A stretch of 64,000 nt of DNA from an uncultured Acetatifactor sp. (lineage in GTDB: Bacteria; Bacillota; Clostridia; Lachnospirales; Lachnospiraceae): NCBI GenBank assembly GCA_910584235.1, contig CAJTZD010000002.1, forward strand, positions 126,574-190,573. The letters run 5' to 3'. The number at the start of each line of letters is the position of its first letter. The first letter of the stretch is position 1. Made by a program: the position numbers and the translations under genes. Below are positions 47,415-56,056 of the stretch, in pieces. Under the pieces are notes generated by a model. That model saw only the letters and a list, made by a program, of their open reading frames with translations, was not told the origin of the DNA and made no database searches.

Positions 47415-47430
47415 AGGGGGTGACTTAAGA

Positions 47431-48969
47431 TTGAGTATCAGGACTTTTGCCGCCATTGATGTAGGCAGCTATGAGCTCACGATCAAAATTTTCGAATTTT
47501 CCGGCAAAGACAGTATGCGGGAGATCGACAGGGTCAGCAAGCGTCTGGATCTGGGGTCTGACACTTATGCCTCAGGCAAGATCAGCAATGAGAAAATGGA
47601 CGAGCTGTGCAGGACGCTGAACGATTTCTCGGATATCATGAAAGCCTATAAGGTGGACCACTATAAAGCCTACGGCACCAGCGCCATCCGGGAGATGGAG
47701 AATACCATCATTGTGCAGGACCAGATTGCCCAGCGCACAGGAATCAAGGTAGAGATTCTGAGCAATTCTGAGCAGCGTTTTATGGACTACAAGTCCGTCG
47801 CATCCAAGGGAGAGAGCTTCCGCAAGATCATTGAGGAGAGGACGGCGATCCTGGACATCGGAGGAGGCAGCATCCAGTTGTCTTTGTTTGACAATGACAC
47901 GCTGGTGTCAACCCAGAATGTACGGCTGGGAGTGCTGCGGATTCAGGACTATCTGAACCGTTTCTCGGTAAAGAGTACCCAGATGGAGGATGTCATCTAC
48001 GAGATGGCCATGGCGAGGCTGGATACCTATGAAAAGCTGTATCTGAAAGACAGGGAGATACAGAACCTGATCATTGTGGATGACTATCTCTCGCCCTGGG
48101 CCGTGAAAAAAAGCGGCGGGGACAGCGCAAAGGCCATGCTGAACGCAAAGGATTTCGACACGATCTTTGAGGTGCTGCGCAGCCAGAACCAGGTGGAGAT
48201 CGCGTCGGCCATGGATATTCCCCAGGAGAGAGTGCCGTTAGTGTTCATCAGCGCCGTGCTGATCAAATGCATTGCGGAGCTGATGGGGGTGAAGCTGATC
48301 TGGGCGCCGGGGGTGACGCTTTGCGACGGCATAGCCTACGAGTATGCGGAAAAGATCAAGATGTTCCGGGGAGAGCATGATTTTGAGGAAGACATCATTG
48401 CCTGCGCTTTCAATATCAGCAAGCGCTATATGGTGAGCAGGAAGCGCTCCGAGACTCTGGACCATATCACTACCACGATCTTTGACAGTATCAGGCGTGT
48501 GCACGGACTGGGCAGAAGAGAACGGCTTTATCTGCGGCTTGCCGCCATTCTCCATGACTGCGGAAAGTACATAAGCCTGGTGAGTACGGGAGAGACCTCC
48601 TATCAGATCATCATGGCTACGGAGATTATCGGCCTGTCCCACCAGGAGCGGGAGATTGTGGCAAACGTGGTGCGGTTTAATCACAGCAGATTCGTTTATG
48701 ACGTGCAGCGCATCGGAAGCCTGGAACGGGAAGCTTTCCTGATAGTGGCAAAGCTGACCGCGATCCTGCGCCTGGCCAGCTGTCTGGACAGAAGCCATAA
48801 GCAGAAGCTGAAAGGTTTGAAAGCAGCTCTTAAGGACGGAAAACTGATTCTGACCGTGGATACCCAGGAGGACATCATTCTGGAGAAAGGCTTCGTGGAG
48901 GTGAACGCGGAATTCTTTCAGGAAGTGTTCAGCGTGGAGCCGATGCTGAAGCAGAGAAAAATATTTTGA
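47431..48969 (+). CDS. ppx: Ppx/GppA exopolyphosphatase with C-terminal HD domain
   Basis: A 512-residue protein. The N-terminal ASKHA-type fold starts TFAAIDVGSYELTIKIFE, with the second phosphate loop AILDIGGGSIQLS (about 139-151). The C-terminal part (about 310-490) contains an HD domain with RLAAILHDCGKY. It should remove terminal phosphates from polyphosphate or the 5'-phosphate from pppGpp. I start at TTG 47431 (SIRTFAAIDVG), where AAAGGGGGTG lies ten bases upstream. It is followed after 15 bases by ppk1, so synthesis and breakdown of polyphosphate are encoded together. Confidence 0.9.
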   Translation: MSIRTFAAIDVGSYELTIKIFEFSGKDSMREIDRVSKRLDLGSDTYASGKISNEKMDELCRTLNDFSDIMKAYKVDHYKAYGTSAIREMENTIIVQDQIAQRTGIKVEILSNSEQRFMDYKSVASKGESFRKIIEERTAILDIGGGSIQLSLFDNDTLVSTQNVRLGVLRIQDYLNRFSVKSTQMEDVIYEMAMARLDTYEKLYLKDREIQNLIIVDDYLSPWAVKKSGGDSAKAMLNAKDFDTIFEVLRSQNQVEIASAMDIPQERVPLVFISAVLIKCIAELMGVKLIWAPGVTLCDGIAYEYAEKIKMFRGEHDFEEDIIACAFNISKRYMVSRKRSETLDHITTTIFDSIRRVHGLGRRERLYLRLAAILHDCGKYISLVSTGETSYQIIMATEIIGLSHQEREIVANVVRFNHSRFVYDVQRIGSLEREAFLIVAKLTAILRLASCLDRSHKQKLKGLKAALKDGKLILTVDTQEDIILEKGFVEVNAEFFQEVFSVEPMLKQRKIF

Positions 48970-48984
48970 AACTAGGGGAAGACT

Positions 48985-51117
48985 ATGGGAGAAATTGATT
49001 TTTATAATCCGGAATATTATACAAACAGGGAATTGAGCTGGATTCTGTTCGATCACAGAGTGTTGAACGAGGCCAGGGACAAATCCATTCTTTTATTTGA
49101 GCGCCTGAAATTTTTAAGCATTACCGCCTCCAATCTGGACGAGTTTTTCATGATCCGCGTGGCCTCTCTGTGGGATATGGTCCATGCCAGGTATCAGAAG
49201 CCCGACATAGCGGGGCTGACACCCAAGGAGCAGCTGGACCGCCTGAGTGTGGCCATCCATGAGCTGGTGGATCTGCAGTATTCCACCTATAACCGCTCTC
49301 TGGTGCCGAAGCTAAAGGCGAACGGCCTTGTGATCGTGGGCAGACACGAGGAGCTCACCAAGAAAGAAAGAGTTTTCGTGGACAAATACTTTGAGGAGAA
49401 TGTGTATCCGGTGCTGACCCCTATGGCAGTGGATTCCTCCAGGCCTTTTCCGCTGATCAGGAACAAGACCCTGAACATCGCGGCCCTGGTGCGCAAGAAA
49501 GAGATCGGCGAGGAGCTGGAATTTGCCACGGTACAGGTCCCCGGCGTCCTTTCCCGCGTGGTGGAACTGCCGGCTGAGGGGAAAGCGCGCAAGATTATCT
49601 TCCTGGAGGAGATCATTGAGCGCAACATGCATAAGCTGTTCCTGAATTATGATATAGTGTGCGCATATCCGTTTAGAATCATGCGCAATGCCGATCTTAC
49701 TATCGAGGAGGACGAGGCGGCCGATCTGCTGAAAGAAATCGAAAAGCAGCTGAAAAAAAGACAGTGGGGGGAGGCTATCCGGCTGGAGGTGGCGGCCCGC
49801 TGCGACAAGAGGCTGCTGCGGATCCTGGAGGAGGAGCTCCGTATCGAGGAGGAGAATCTCTACGTGATTGACGGACCGCTGGATTTGACCGTGCTGATGA
49901 AGATATACGGATTGGAGGGCTTTGATCCTTTAAAGAGTCCGAAATATACGCCCCAGCCCGTGCCTCAGCTGCCGGCCGGCTGTAATCTCTTCGATGAGAT
50001 ACGAAAAGGAGATGTCCTGCTGCATCATCCGTACCAGACCTTTGAACCTGTGGTGGACTTCATCCGCCAGGCCGCAAAGGACCCGGAGGTGCTGGCCATC
50101 AAGCAGACCCTGTACCGGGTCAGCGGCAATTCGCCTATTATCGCGGCGTTAGCGCTGGCCGCGGAGAACGGCAAGCAGGTGTCCGTGCTGGTGGAGCTGA
50201 AAGCCAGGTTCGATGAGGAGAACAATATCGTCTGGGCCAGAATGCTGGAGAAAGCAGGGTGCCACGTTATATACGGTCTGGTGGGTCTGAAGACCCACAG
50301 CAAGATCACGCTGGTGGTGCGCAGGGAAGAGGACGGCATAAGGCGTTATGTCCATCTGGGCACGGGCAATTACAATGACGCCACGGCAAAGCTTTACACG
50401 GACATCGGCCTGTTCACCTGCTCCGAATCCATCGGGGAGGACGCTACGGCTGTATTTAATATGCTTTCCGGCTATTCGGAGCCTTTGGTATGGAATAAGC
50501 TGTCCTTAGCGCCGCTTTGGCTGAAGAATCGCTTCCTGTACCTGATCGACAGGGAGAGGAAGTTCGCTTTGGAGGGAAGAAGCGCCCGGATCATTGCCAA
50601 GATGAATTCTCTCTGCGATCAGGACGTGATAGCGGCCCTTTACAGGGCGGCTTCCGCAGGGGTGAAGATTGATCTGATTGTGCGGGGCATCTGCTGTCTG
50701 AGGACCGGCATCAAGGGTGTCAGTGAGAATATTACGGTGCGTTCTATTGTAGGTAATTTTCTGGAGCATGGCAGAATATTCTATTTTGAGAACGACCAGA
50801 ATTATGAAATCTACTGCGGCAGCGCGGACTGGATGCCCAGAAACCTGGAACGCCGGGTGGAGATTTTATTCCCGGTGGACCGGCCGGAGCTTAAGGAAAA
50901 GCTGCTCCACATTTTACAGTGCCAGATGCGTGACAATGTAAAGGCCTCTGTGCTGAAGCCGGACGGCACTTATACAAGGGCCAGCAGGAGAGGGAAGCAG
51001 GCCTGCTGCTCTCAGGAGGCATTCTGCGAAGAGGCCGTGGCGGAGGCGAAAAGGATATTAAGAGAGGAAGAGCAAATGACAAGAACATTCATCCCGGAGA
51101 CCAGCCATGAAAAATAA
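48985..51117 (+). CDS. ppk1: Polyphosphate kinase 1
   Basis: A 710-residue enzyme that reversibly transfers the terminal phosphate of ATP to polyphosphate. The N-terminal domain starts YYTNRELSWILFDHRVLNEA. The catalytic His is in VGLKTHSKITL (about residue 436), and the second conserved region is VHLGTGNYNDATAKLYTDIG. The size is standard. Its 3' end overlaps maf by 11 bases. Polyphosphate is a stress and energy reserve. Confidence 0.96.
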   Translation: MGEIDFYNPEYYTNRELSWILFDHRVLNEARDKSILLFERLKFLSITASNLDEFFMIRVASLWDMVHARYQKPDIAGLTPKEQLDRLSVAIHELVDLQYSTYNRSLVPKLKANGLVIVGRHEELTKKERVFVDKYFEENVYPVLTPMAVDSSRPFPLIRNKTLNIAALVRKKEIGEELEFATVQVPGVLSRVVELPAEGKARKIIFLEEIIERNMHKLFLNYDIVCAYPFRIMRNADLTIEEDEAADLLKEIEKQLKKRQWGEAIRLEVAARCDKRLLRILEEELRIEEENLYVIDGPLDLTVLMKIYGLEGFDPLKSPKYTPQPVPQLPAGCNLFDEIRKGDVLLHHPYQTFEPVVDFIRQAAKDPEVLAIKQTLYRVSGNSPIIAALALAAENGKQVSVLVELKARFDEENNIVWARMLEKAGCHVIYGLVGLKTHSKITLVVRREEDGIRRYVHLGTGNYNDATAKLYTDIGLFTCSESIGEDATAVFNMLSGYSEPLVWNKLSLAPLWLKNRFLYLIDRERKFALEGRSARIIAKMNSLCDQDVIAALYRAASAGVKIDLIVRGICCLRTGIKGVSENITVRSIVGNFLEHGRIFYFENDQNYEIYCGSADWMPRNLERRVEILFPVDRPELKEKLLHILQCQMRDNVKASVLKPDGTYTRASRRGKQACCSQEAFCEEAVAEAKRILREEEQMTRTFIPETSHEK

Positions 51118-51754
51118 GATCAGGATCATACTGGCCTCGGCCTCGCCCCGCAGGAGGGAGCTGCTGACGCAGATAGGGATAGCGTTTGAGGTGGTGGTCA
51201 GCGATACGGAGGAAAACGTAAGTTTCACACAGCCGGCCCGGGTGGTGGAGGAATTGTCCGCCCGGAAAGCCGGGGCAGTGCTTGAGGCTCTTGGAGAGAC
51301 AGAAGAAGACGTGCTGGTCATTGGCGCGGATACCATGGTGGCTCTGGAGGGGGAGATACTGGGAAAACCTCGGAGCTTAAGCGATGCCGGGGAGATGCTG
51401 GGGCGTCTTTCCGGGAAGACCCATGGGGTGTATACCGGGGTGACGGTGCTTTACCGCCCTGGGAACGTTCTAAAGGGTGACGACCATACAGAGCACGCAG
51501 CAGCTTCAGGAACCGTGCAGCGCCTCATACAGCGCAAAACTTTCCACGAGAGGACGGATGTGACTTTCTATCCTCTGACAGCGGAGGAAATTGCTTTCTA
51601 CCTGGCCTCGGGGGACTGCATGGATAAGGCCGGAGCCTATGGCATACAGGGGATTTTTGCCAGGTACGTGGAAAGAATAGAGGGAGATTACAATAACGTA
51701 GTAGGCCTGCCCGCGGGCAGGCTCTATCAGGAAGCAAAGGAATGGCTCACATGA
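51107..51754 (+). CDS. maf: Maf-like nucleotide pyrophosphatase
   Basis: A 215-residue Maf protein that hydrolyses non-canonical or modified nucleoside triphosphates (dTTP/UTP type). The signature LASASPRRRELLTQIG is at the N-terminus, GADTMVAL in the middle and AYGIQGIFARYVERIEGDY near the end. A small insertion (about 110-132, DDHTEHAAASG) is not usual. It overlaps ppk1 and shares ATGA with the HAD gene, so it lies inside the operon. Confidence 0.95.
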   Translation: MKNKIRIILASASPRRRELLTQIGIAFEVVVSDTEENVSFTQPARVVEELSARKAGAVLEALGETEEDVLVIGADTMVALEGEILGKPRSLSDAGEMLGRLSGKTHGVYTGVTVLYRPGNVLKGDDHTEHAAASGTVQRLIQRKTFHERTDVTFYPLTAEEIAFYLASGDCMDKAGAYGIQGIFARYVERIEGDYNNVVGLPAGRLYQEAKEWLT

Positions 51755-52404
51755 CAAAAAAAGCAGTGATATTTGATTTGGACGGAACGCTTTCCGACTC
51801 CATTCACAGTATAAAATACAGCGGCGACAGGACAATGGAGCGGTTTGGATACGGTCCCTTTTCCGTGGAACAGTACAAATATTTTGCGGGGGACGGCGCG
51901 GCGAATCTGGTCAGGCGGGCTCTGGCAGCCGGAGGAGATACAGGCCTTGCGCATTTTGAAGAGGCTTATGCCCTTTACCGGGAGATTTTTGCGGAGAACT
52001 GCATGTACAGAGTGCGGCCATATGAGGGCATCCCGGAGCTTCTGGCCGCATTGAAAGCCCAGCATGTGAAGATCGCGGTTCTCTCCAACAAGCCCCATGC
52101 GGAGACTGTCAACGTGATAGAGACCCTGTTTGGAAAGAACTATTTTGACGTGACAGAGGGACAGCGGGAGGGCCTGCCCATCAAGCCCAGCCCGGACGGC
52201 GTATTTCGGATTCAGGATAGGCTGGGCCTTGGGGCGGATGAGCTGCTGTATCTGGGAGATACGGCTACGGATATGAAGACCGGAAAAGCCGCGGGGGCAT
52301 TTACCGTAGGCGCGCTCTGGGGCTTTCGGGACAGACAGGAACTGGAGGAGGGCGGAGCGGATGCCATAATCGAATACCCGCTGGAACTGCTTCGTTTTAC
52401 CTGA
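51751..52404 (+). CDS. HAD family phosphatase (phosphoglycolate phosphatase-like)
   Basis: A 217-residue haloacid dehalogenase hydrolase with VIFDLDGTLSDS (nucleophile Asp), IAVLSNKP (motif II), K in IKPSPDG and LLYLGDTATDMKTGKAAG (motif IV). It has an alpha-helical C1 cap. Family members act on phosphoglycolate, pyrophosphate or nucleotides; the substrate is unknown. I choose ATG 51751, which overlaps the maf stop as ATGA and has AAAGGA nine bases upstream; the ATG at 51742 directly abuts that site. It is the last gene of the ppx-ppk1-maf operon. Confidence 0.9.
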   Translation: MTKKAVIFDLDGTLSDSIHSIKYSGDRTMERFGYGPFSVEQYKYFAGDGAANLVRRALAAGGDTGLAHFEEAYALYREIFAENCMYRVRPYEGIPELLAALKAQHVKIAVLSNKPHAETVNVIETLFGKNYFDVTEGQREGLPIKPSPDGVFRIQDRLGLGADELLYLGDTATDMKTGKAAGAFTVGALWGFRDRQELEEGGADAIIEYPLELLRFT

Positions 52405-52499
52405 CCGAGATTTTTATATAAAATTTCTATGCAAAAAGTAGAATTTTAGCAAATTTTTTTGGTGAGATTTTGGAAAAAACAAAGGAATCATAGAATATA

Positions 52500-52528
52500 T
52501 TGACACATGCATGTAATCGTATTATCAT
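52500..52528 (+). promoter_or_regulatory. Promoter of the small acidic protein gene
   Basis: TTGACA at 52500-52505, 17 bases, TATCAT at 52523-52528, in a very AT-rich interval. It is followed by TAGGAGGACG before the ATG. Confidence 0.68.
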
Positions 52529-52566
52529 GATATTAGATCTTCAAAATTCATAGGAGGACGAAAAAG

Positions 52567-52827
52567 ATGCAATTTGACGATGACGTGTTGGAGTGCTTTT
52601 TGGAAAATCAACTGCAATTGTTCCCTGAAAAGGTGGCGGAGACCCTGGAAGAAGCTGAAGATTTTCTGGAAGACTGCATGGCAGTGGTGGTCGATTCCGT
52701 AGAAGAAGTGCTTGCGTACTTCGAGGAAGAAGGCATTGATACGGAGGGCGTCATGAATGAAGAGATTCTGGACGCAGACGAAGTATTCGACATCGGCGAT
52801 GGCAGATATCTGATCGTGGAAGGGTAA
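52567..52827 (+). CDS. Small highly acidic protein, unknown
   Basis: An 86-residue cytoplasmic protein with about one residue in three Asp or Glu and only two basic residues in the first 70 (a Lys near 22 and few others). It has patches such as EKVAETLEEAEDFLEDC and EEVLAYFEEEGID and two Cys. No homologue is recognised; it could be a DNA mimic, a small chaperone or a metal-buffering protein, all speculative. It has its own near-consensus promoter, a strong GGAGG site and a terminator, so it is a stand-alone expressed gene rather than an artefact. Confidence 0.78.
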   Translation: MQFDDDVLECFLENQLQLFPEKVAETLEEAEDFLEDCMAVVVDSVEEVLAYFEEEGIDTEGVMNEEILDADEVFDIGDGRYLIVEG

Positions 52828-52842
52828 ATGGCAAATGGGGGT

Positions 52843-52877
52843 AAAAAAGGACAGTCACAGATGACTGTCCTTTTTTA
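52843..52877. terminator. Bidirectional terminator inside the end of the PHP gene
   Basis: AAAAAAGGACAGTCA pairs with TGACTGTCCTTTTTT around a short loop, giving T-runs on both strands. The last codons of the convergent PHP-domain gene (stop at 52855-52857) lie within the stem. Confidence 0.9.
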
Positions 52878-53802
52878 TAACTTCTTTTATATCCCGCAGA
52901 ACCGAATAGGGAACATATAGGCTTCCGTACCCTGTTCCCAGATCCAGCCCGGGTTTATTAGCGCCGTGAAAATCGCTGCCGCCGCTGACCAGGAGGTTGT
53001 ATTTTCTGGCCAAAGCCCGCATTTTTCGCTCGTCGAAAGCGGTATAGGTACTGTAAATGGCTTCCAGAGCCACCAGGCCGGCCTCAGCCAGCAAGACGGT
53101 CAGGGTGTCCAGATCCTCGTCGCTCATATGATAGAGAACCGGGTGGGCCAGGATAGGGATGCCTCCGGCGGACAGAATCAGTTTTACCGCATCCACCGGG
53201 GTTACCTTTTCCCGGGGCACGAAGCAGGGACAGTGGTCCCCGATATAGCGGTCAAAGGCATCCGACATACTCTTCACATAGCCATGGTTCAACATATATT
53301 TGGCGTAATGGGCCCTTGTGATGACGGCGTCGGGGAATTCTGCCAGCAGGGCTTCGTAGGCTACGGGAAGCCCTGCTTCTGTCAGGAGGCGGCACATCTT
53401 CCGGTTCCGCAGGGTCCTGGAATCCACGAAATCCCGCAGCTTCTGAACAAAGGCTGAATTGTGATAATCAATATAGAGGCCCAGGACATGTATGTCATGT
53501 CCCTGATATTCCGTGGAAAACTCAATGCCGGGGATGACCTCGGGCACCGCCGCCCCGGAATCGTTTATCAGTCGTTTTGCCCAAGGAGCGGCATTTTGGC
53601 CCTCCTCGCCGGCGGCATCCCCTGCCCGATCCCGCCGGAGCATGTCCGCATAGCGTTCGGCCTCCTCCAGACCGTCAATGGTGTCATGGTCGGTGAGGGC
53701 AAAAGCCGCCAGCCCTTTTTCACAGGCATAGTCCACCAATTGCGTGGGCGTGAAGCTTCCGTCGGAACGGTTGGAATGAACATGTAAATCTACTGCCAGC
53801 AT
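52855..53802 (-). CDS. PHP domain phosphoesterase (YciV/RNase AM-like)
   Basis: A 315-residue metal-dependent hydrolase. The PHP motifs are VDLHVHSNRSDGS (His-x-His), FALTDHDTIDG, PGIEFSTEY, GIPILAHP and SGGSDFHGANKPG. Relatives hydrolyse 3',5'-nucleoside bisphosphates or degrade short RNA. A short insertion of about 25 residues, rich in Ala and Gly, lies near position 60. The ATG is preceded by GGCAGGGAATATCCA on the minus strand. The terminator at the 3' end overlaps the coding region. Confidence 0.92.
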   Translation of the reverse strand: MLAVDLHVHSNRSDGSFTPTQLVDYACEKGLAAFALTDHDTIDGLEEAERYADMLRRDRAGDAAGEEGQNAAPWAKRLINDSGAAVPEVIPGIEFSTEYQGHDIHVLGLYIDYHNSAFVQKLRDFVDSRTLRNRKMCRLLTEAGLPVAYEALLAEFPDAVITRAHYAKYMLNHGYVKSMSDAFDRYIGDHCPCFVPREKVTPVDAVKLILSAGGIPILAHPVLYHMSDEDLDTLTVLLAEAGLVALEAIYSTYTAFDERKMRALARKYNLLVSGGSDFHGANKPGLDLGTGYGSLYVPYSVLRDIKEVIKKDSHL

Positions 53803-53870
53803 TGGATATTCCCTGCCTTTCTCACTGATGGGCCTGAAAGGTGCCGTTTTGCCCCAAAAGCCTGTGGACT

Positions 53871-55508
53871 CTAATTGTCGTCCTCCTCTTTCTGGGCGGT
53901 GAAGATAGTGCGCTTCCTTGCCATCTCGTCATTTGCCAGATATTCGTCGTAGGTAGTGATCTTGTCGATCATATGTCCGTCCGGCAGCAGTTCTATGATG
54001 CGGTTGGCCGTGGTCTGCACGAACTGATGGTCATGGCAGGAGAACAGGGCCACTCCCGGGAACTTGATCAGCCCGTTGTTCAGGGAGGTGATGGACTCCA
54101 TGTCCAGATGGTTGGTGGGCTCGTCCAGCACCAGGCAGTTGGCGCCGCTGATCATCATCTTGGACAGCAGACAGCGGACTTTCTCGCCTCCGGAGAGCAC
54201 CTTTACCTTTTTCACCCCATCCTCCCCTGCGAAAAGCATCCGGCCTAAGAATCCGCGCACATAGGTCACGTCTTTCACCGGGGAATAGCCGGTGAGCCAC
54301 TCCGCGATGGTCAGGTCATTGTCGAATTCCTTGGTGCTGTCCTTGGGAAAGTAGGCCTGGGAGGTGGTGACGCCCCATTTATAATGGCCCTCGTCCGGCT
54401 CCATCTCCCCCATGAGGATCTGGAAGAGGGTAGTCTTGGCCAGCTCCTGGCTTCCTATGAATGCGATCTTGTCGTCATGTCCCATGACAAAGGAGATATC
54501 GTCCAGAACTTTTTCCCCGTTTATGGTCTTGGACAGATGCTCCACCGTAAGCACCTCGTTTCCGATCTCCCTGTCAGGGCGGAAATCGATATAAGGGTAT
54601 TTACGGCTGGAGGGCCGGATGTCGTCCAGCTCGATTTTCTCCAGGGCGCGCTTTCTGGAGGTAGCCTGCTTGGACTTGGAGGCGTTGGCGGAGAAGCGGG
54701 AGATGAATTCCTGCAGCTCCTTGATCTTCTCCTCCTTTTTCTTGTTGGCCTCTTTCATCTGGCGCACCAGCAGCTGGCTGGACTCATACCAGAAGTCATA
54801 GTTGCCGGCGTAGAGCTGTATCTTGTTGTAGTCGATGTCGGCGGTATGGGTACATACCTTATTTAGGAAATAACGGTCATGGGACACCACGATGACCGTG
54901 TTTTCGAAATCGATGAGGAAGTCCTCCAGCCATGCGATGGCGTCCAGATCCAGATGGTTGGTGGGCTCGTCCAAGAGCAGTATGTCCGGATTGCCAAACA
55001 AAGCCTTGGCCAACAACACTTTTACTTTCAGGCTGCCGTCCAGGTCTTTCATCGTGGCATAATGCAGCTCAGTGTCTATCCCCAGGCCGTTTAACAGCAT
55101 GGCGGCGTTGGACTCCGCCTCCCAGCCGTCCATCTCGGCGAACTCCGCCTCCAGATCGCTGACGAGAATGCCGTCTTCATCGGAGAAATCCTCCTTGGCA
55201 TAGATGGCATCCTTTTCTTTCATGATTTCATACAGGCGCGCATTGCCCATAATGACCGTATCCATGACGGAATACTCGTCGTATTTAAAGTGATCCTGCT
55301 CCAGCACGGAGAGACGTTGCCCGGGGGTGATGACGATGGTTCCGCTGGTGGTCTCCAGATCGCCGGAGAGAATCCGCAGGAAAGTGGACTTTCCCGCGCC
55401 GTTGGCGCCGATGACGCCGTAGCAGTTGCCTTCGGTGAACTTGATGTTCACATCCTCGAATAATGCTTTTTTGCCGATCCGCAAGGTTACATTGTTTACA
55501 CTGATCAT
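53871..55508 (-). CDS. ABC-F family ATPase
   Basis: A 545-residue cytoplasmic protein with two ABC domains joined by a charged helical linker (about 245-300: KEANKKKEEKIKELQEF), the ABC-F layout of ribosome-associated translation factors. Domain 1 has Walker A GANGAGKST and LLDEPTNHLD. Domain 2 has LSGGEKVR and VLDEPTNHLD but an altered Walker A, GSQELAKTT, in which the usual Gly residues are lost while Lys-Thr-Thr stays. It resembles the YbiT/YkpA group. I start at 55508 (MISVNNVTL), with GAGGATTC upstream. There is no membrane domain and no linked antibiotic cluster. Confidence 0.92.
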   Translation of the reverse strand: MISVNNVTLRIGKKALFEDVNIKFTEGNCYGVIGANGAGKSTFLRILSGDLETTSGTIVITPGQRLSVLEQDHFKYDEYSVMDTVIMGNARLYEIMKEKDAIYAKEDFSDEDGILVSDLEAEFAEMDGWEAESNAAMLLNGLGIDTELHYATMKDLDGSLKVKVLLAKALFGNPDILLLDEPTNHLDLDAIAWLEDFLIDFENTVIVVSHDRYFLNKVCTHTADIDYNKIQLYAGNYDFWYESSQLLVRQMKEANKKKEEKIKELQEFISRFSANASKSKQATSRKRALEKIELDDIRPSSRKYPYIDFRPDREIGNEVLTVEHLSKTINGEKVLDDISFVMGHDDKIAFIGSQELAKTTLFQILMGEMEPDEGHYKWGVTTSQAYFPKDSTKEFDNDLTIAEWLTGYSPVKDVTYVRGFLGRMLFAGEDGVKKVKVLSGGEKVRCLLSKMMISGANCLVLDEPTNHLDMESITSLNNGLIKFPGVALFSCHDHQFVQTTANRIIELLPDGHMIDKITTYDEYLANDEMARKRTIFTAQKEEDDN

Positions 55509-55901
55509 TTTGAATCCTCGTTTCCTGAAATTGGTTTTACCTTTTCCTACCTTTATCATTATACACAAAACGCCCGATTAGTCAACAATTCCGCGAGCAG
55601 GATTGCTGGTCTAGGCTTCGTCTGCGCTCGTTTTCCGTCTGTGCGGACCATGCGCCACTGGGGCATAGCATTCCTTGTGCATTCGAAAAGTCATAGGCTT
55701 TAATATACAGGTACGCATGTGTACTTGGCTCATTGCAGACGGGAATCCAGGAAAAGCCACATCGCGGCAAGTCTGATGTGCTATGGATATTCTATGGTCC
55801 GTCAGAAGACGTCTGATTGTGCAAATTGCCGCGGGTGGAAAAGGACAGATGGACAGATTGCACGAAATTACCGGATATGCCCAAAACTGGCAGAATTTGG
55901 C

Positions 55902-55930
55902 TTGCTATTCCATTGGCAAATTGTTACAAT
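55902..55930 (+). promoter_or_regulatory. Probable promoter of ppdK
   Basis: TTGCTA at 55902-55907, 17 bases, TACAAT at 55925-55930, about 125 bases before the gene. The leader contains a 7-bp hairpin (GAATCCG/CGGATTC, 55943-55966). Confidence 0.55.
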
Positions 55931-56056
55931 AGAAATTAGGTAGCAGAATCCGCTTCCGGATTCCGCTATAAGTAAAGACATACATTTTTATGTTCTTTGT
56001 CCGAGGCAGCCATATCCATGACTGTCTAAAACTAATTTAGAAAGGGAGAGATAACA

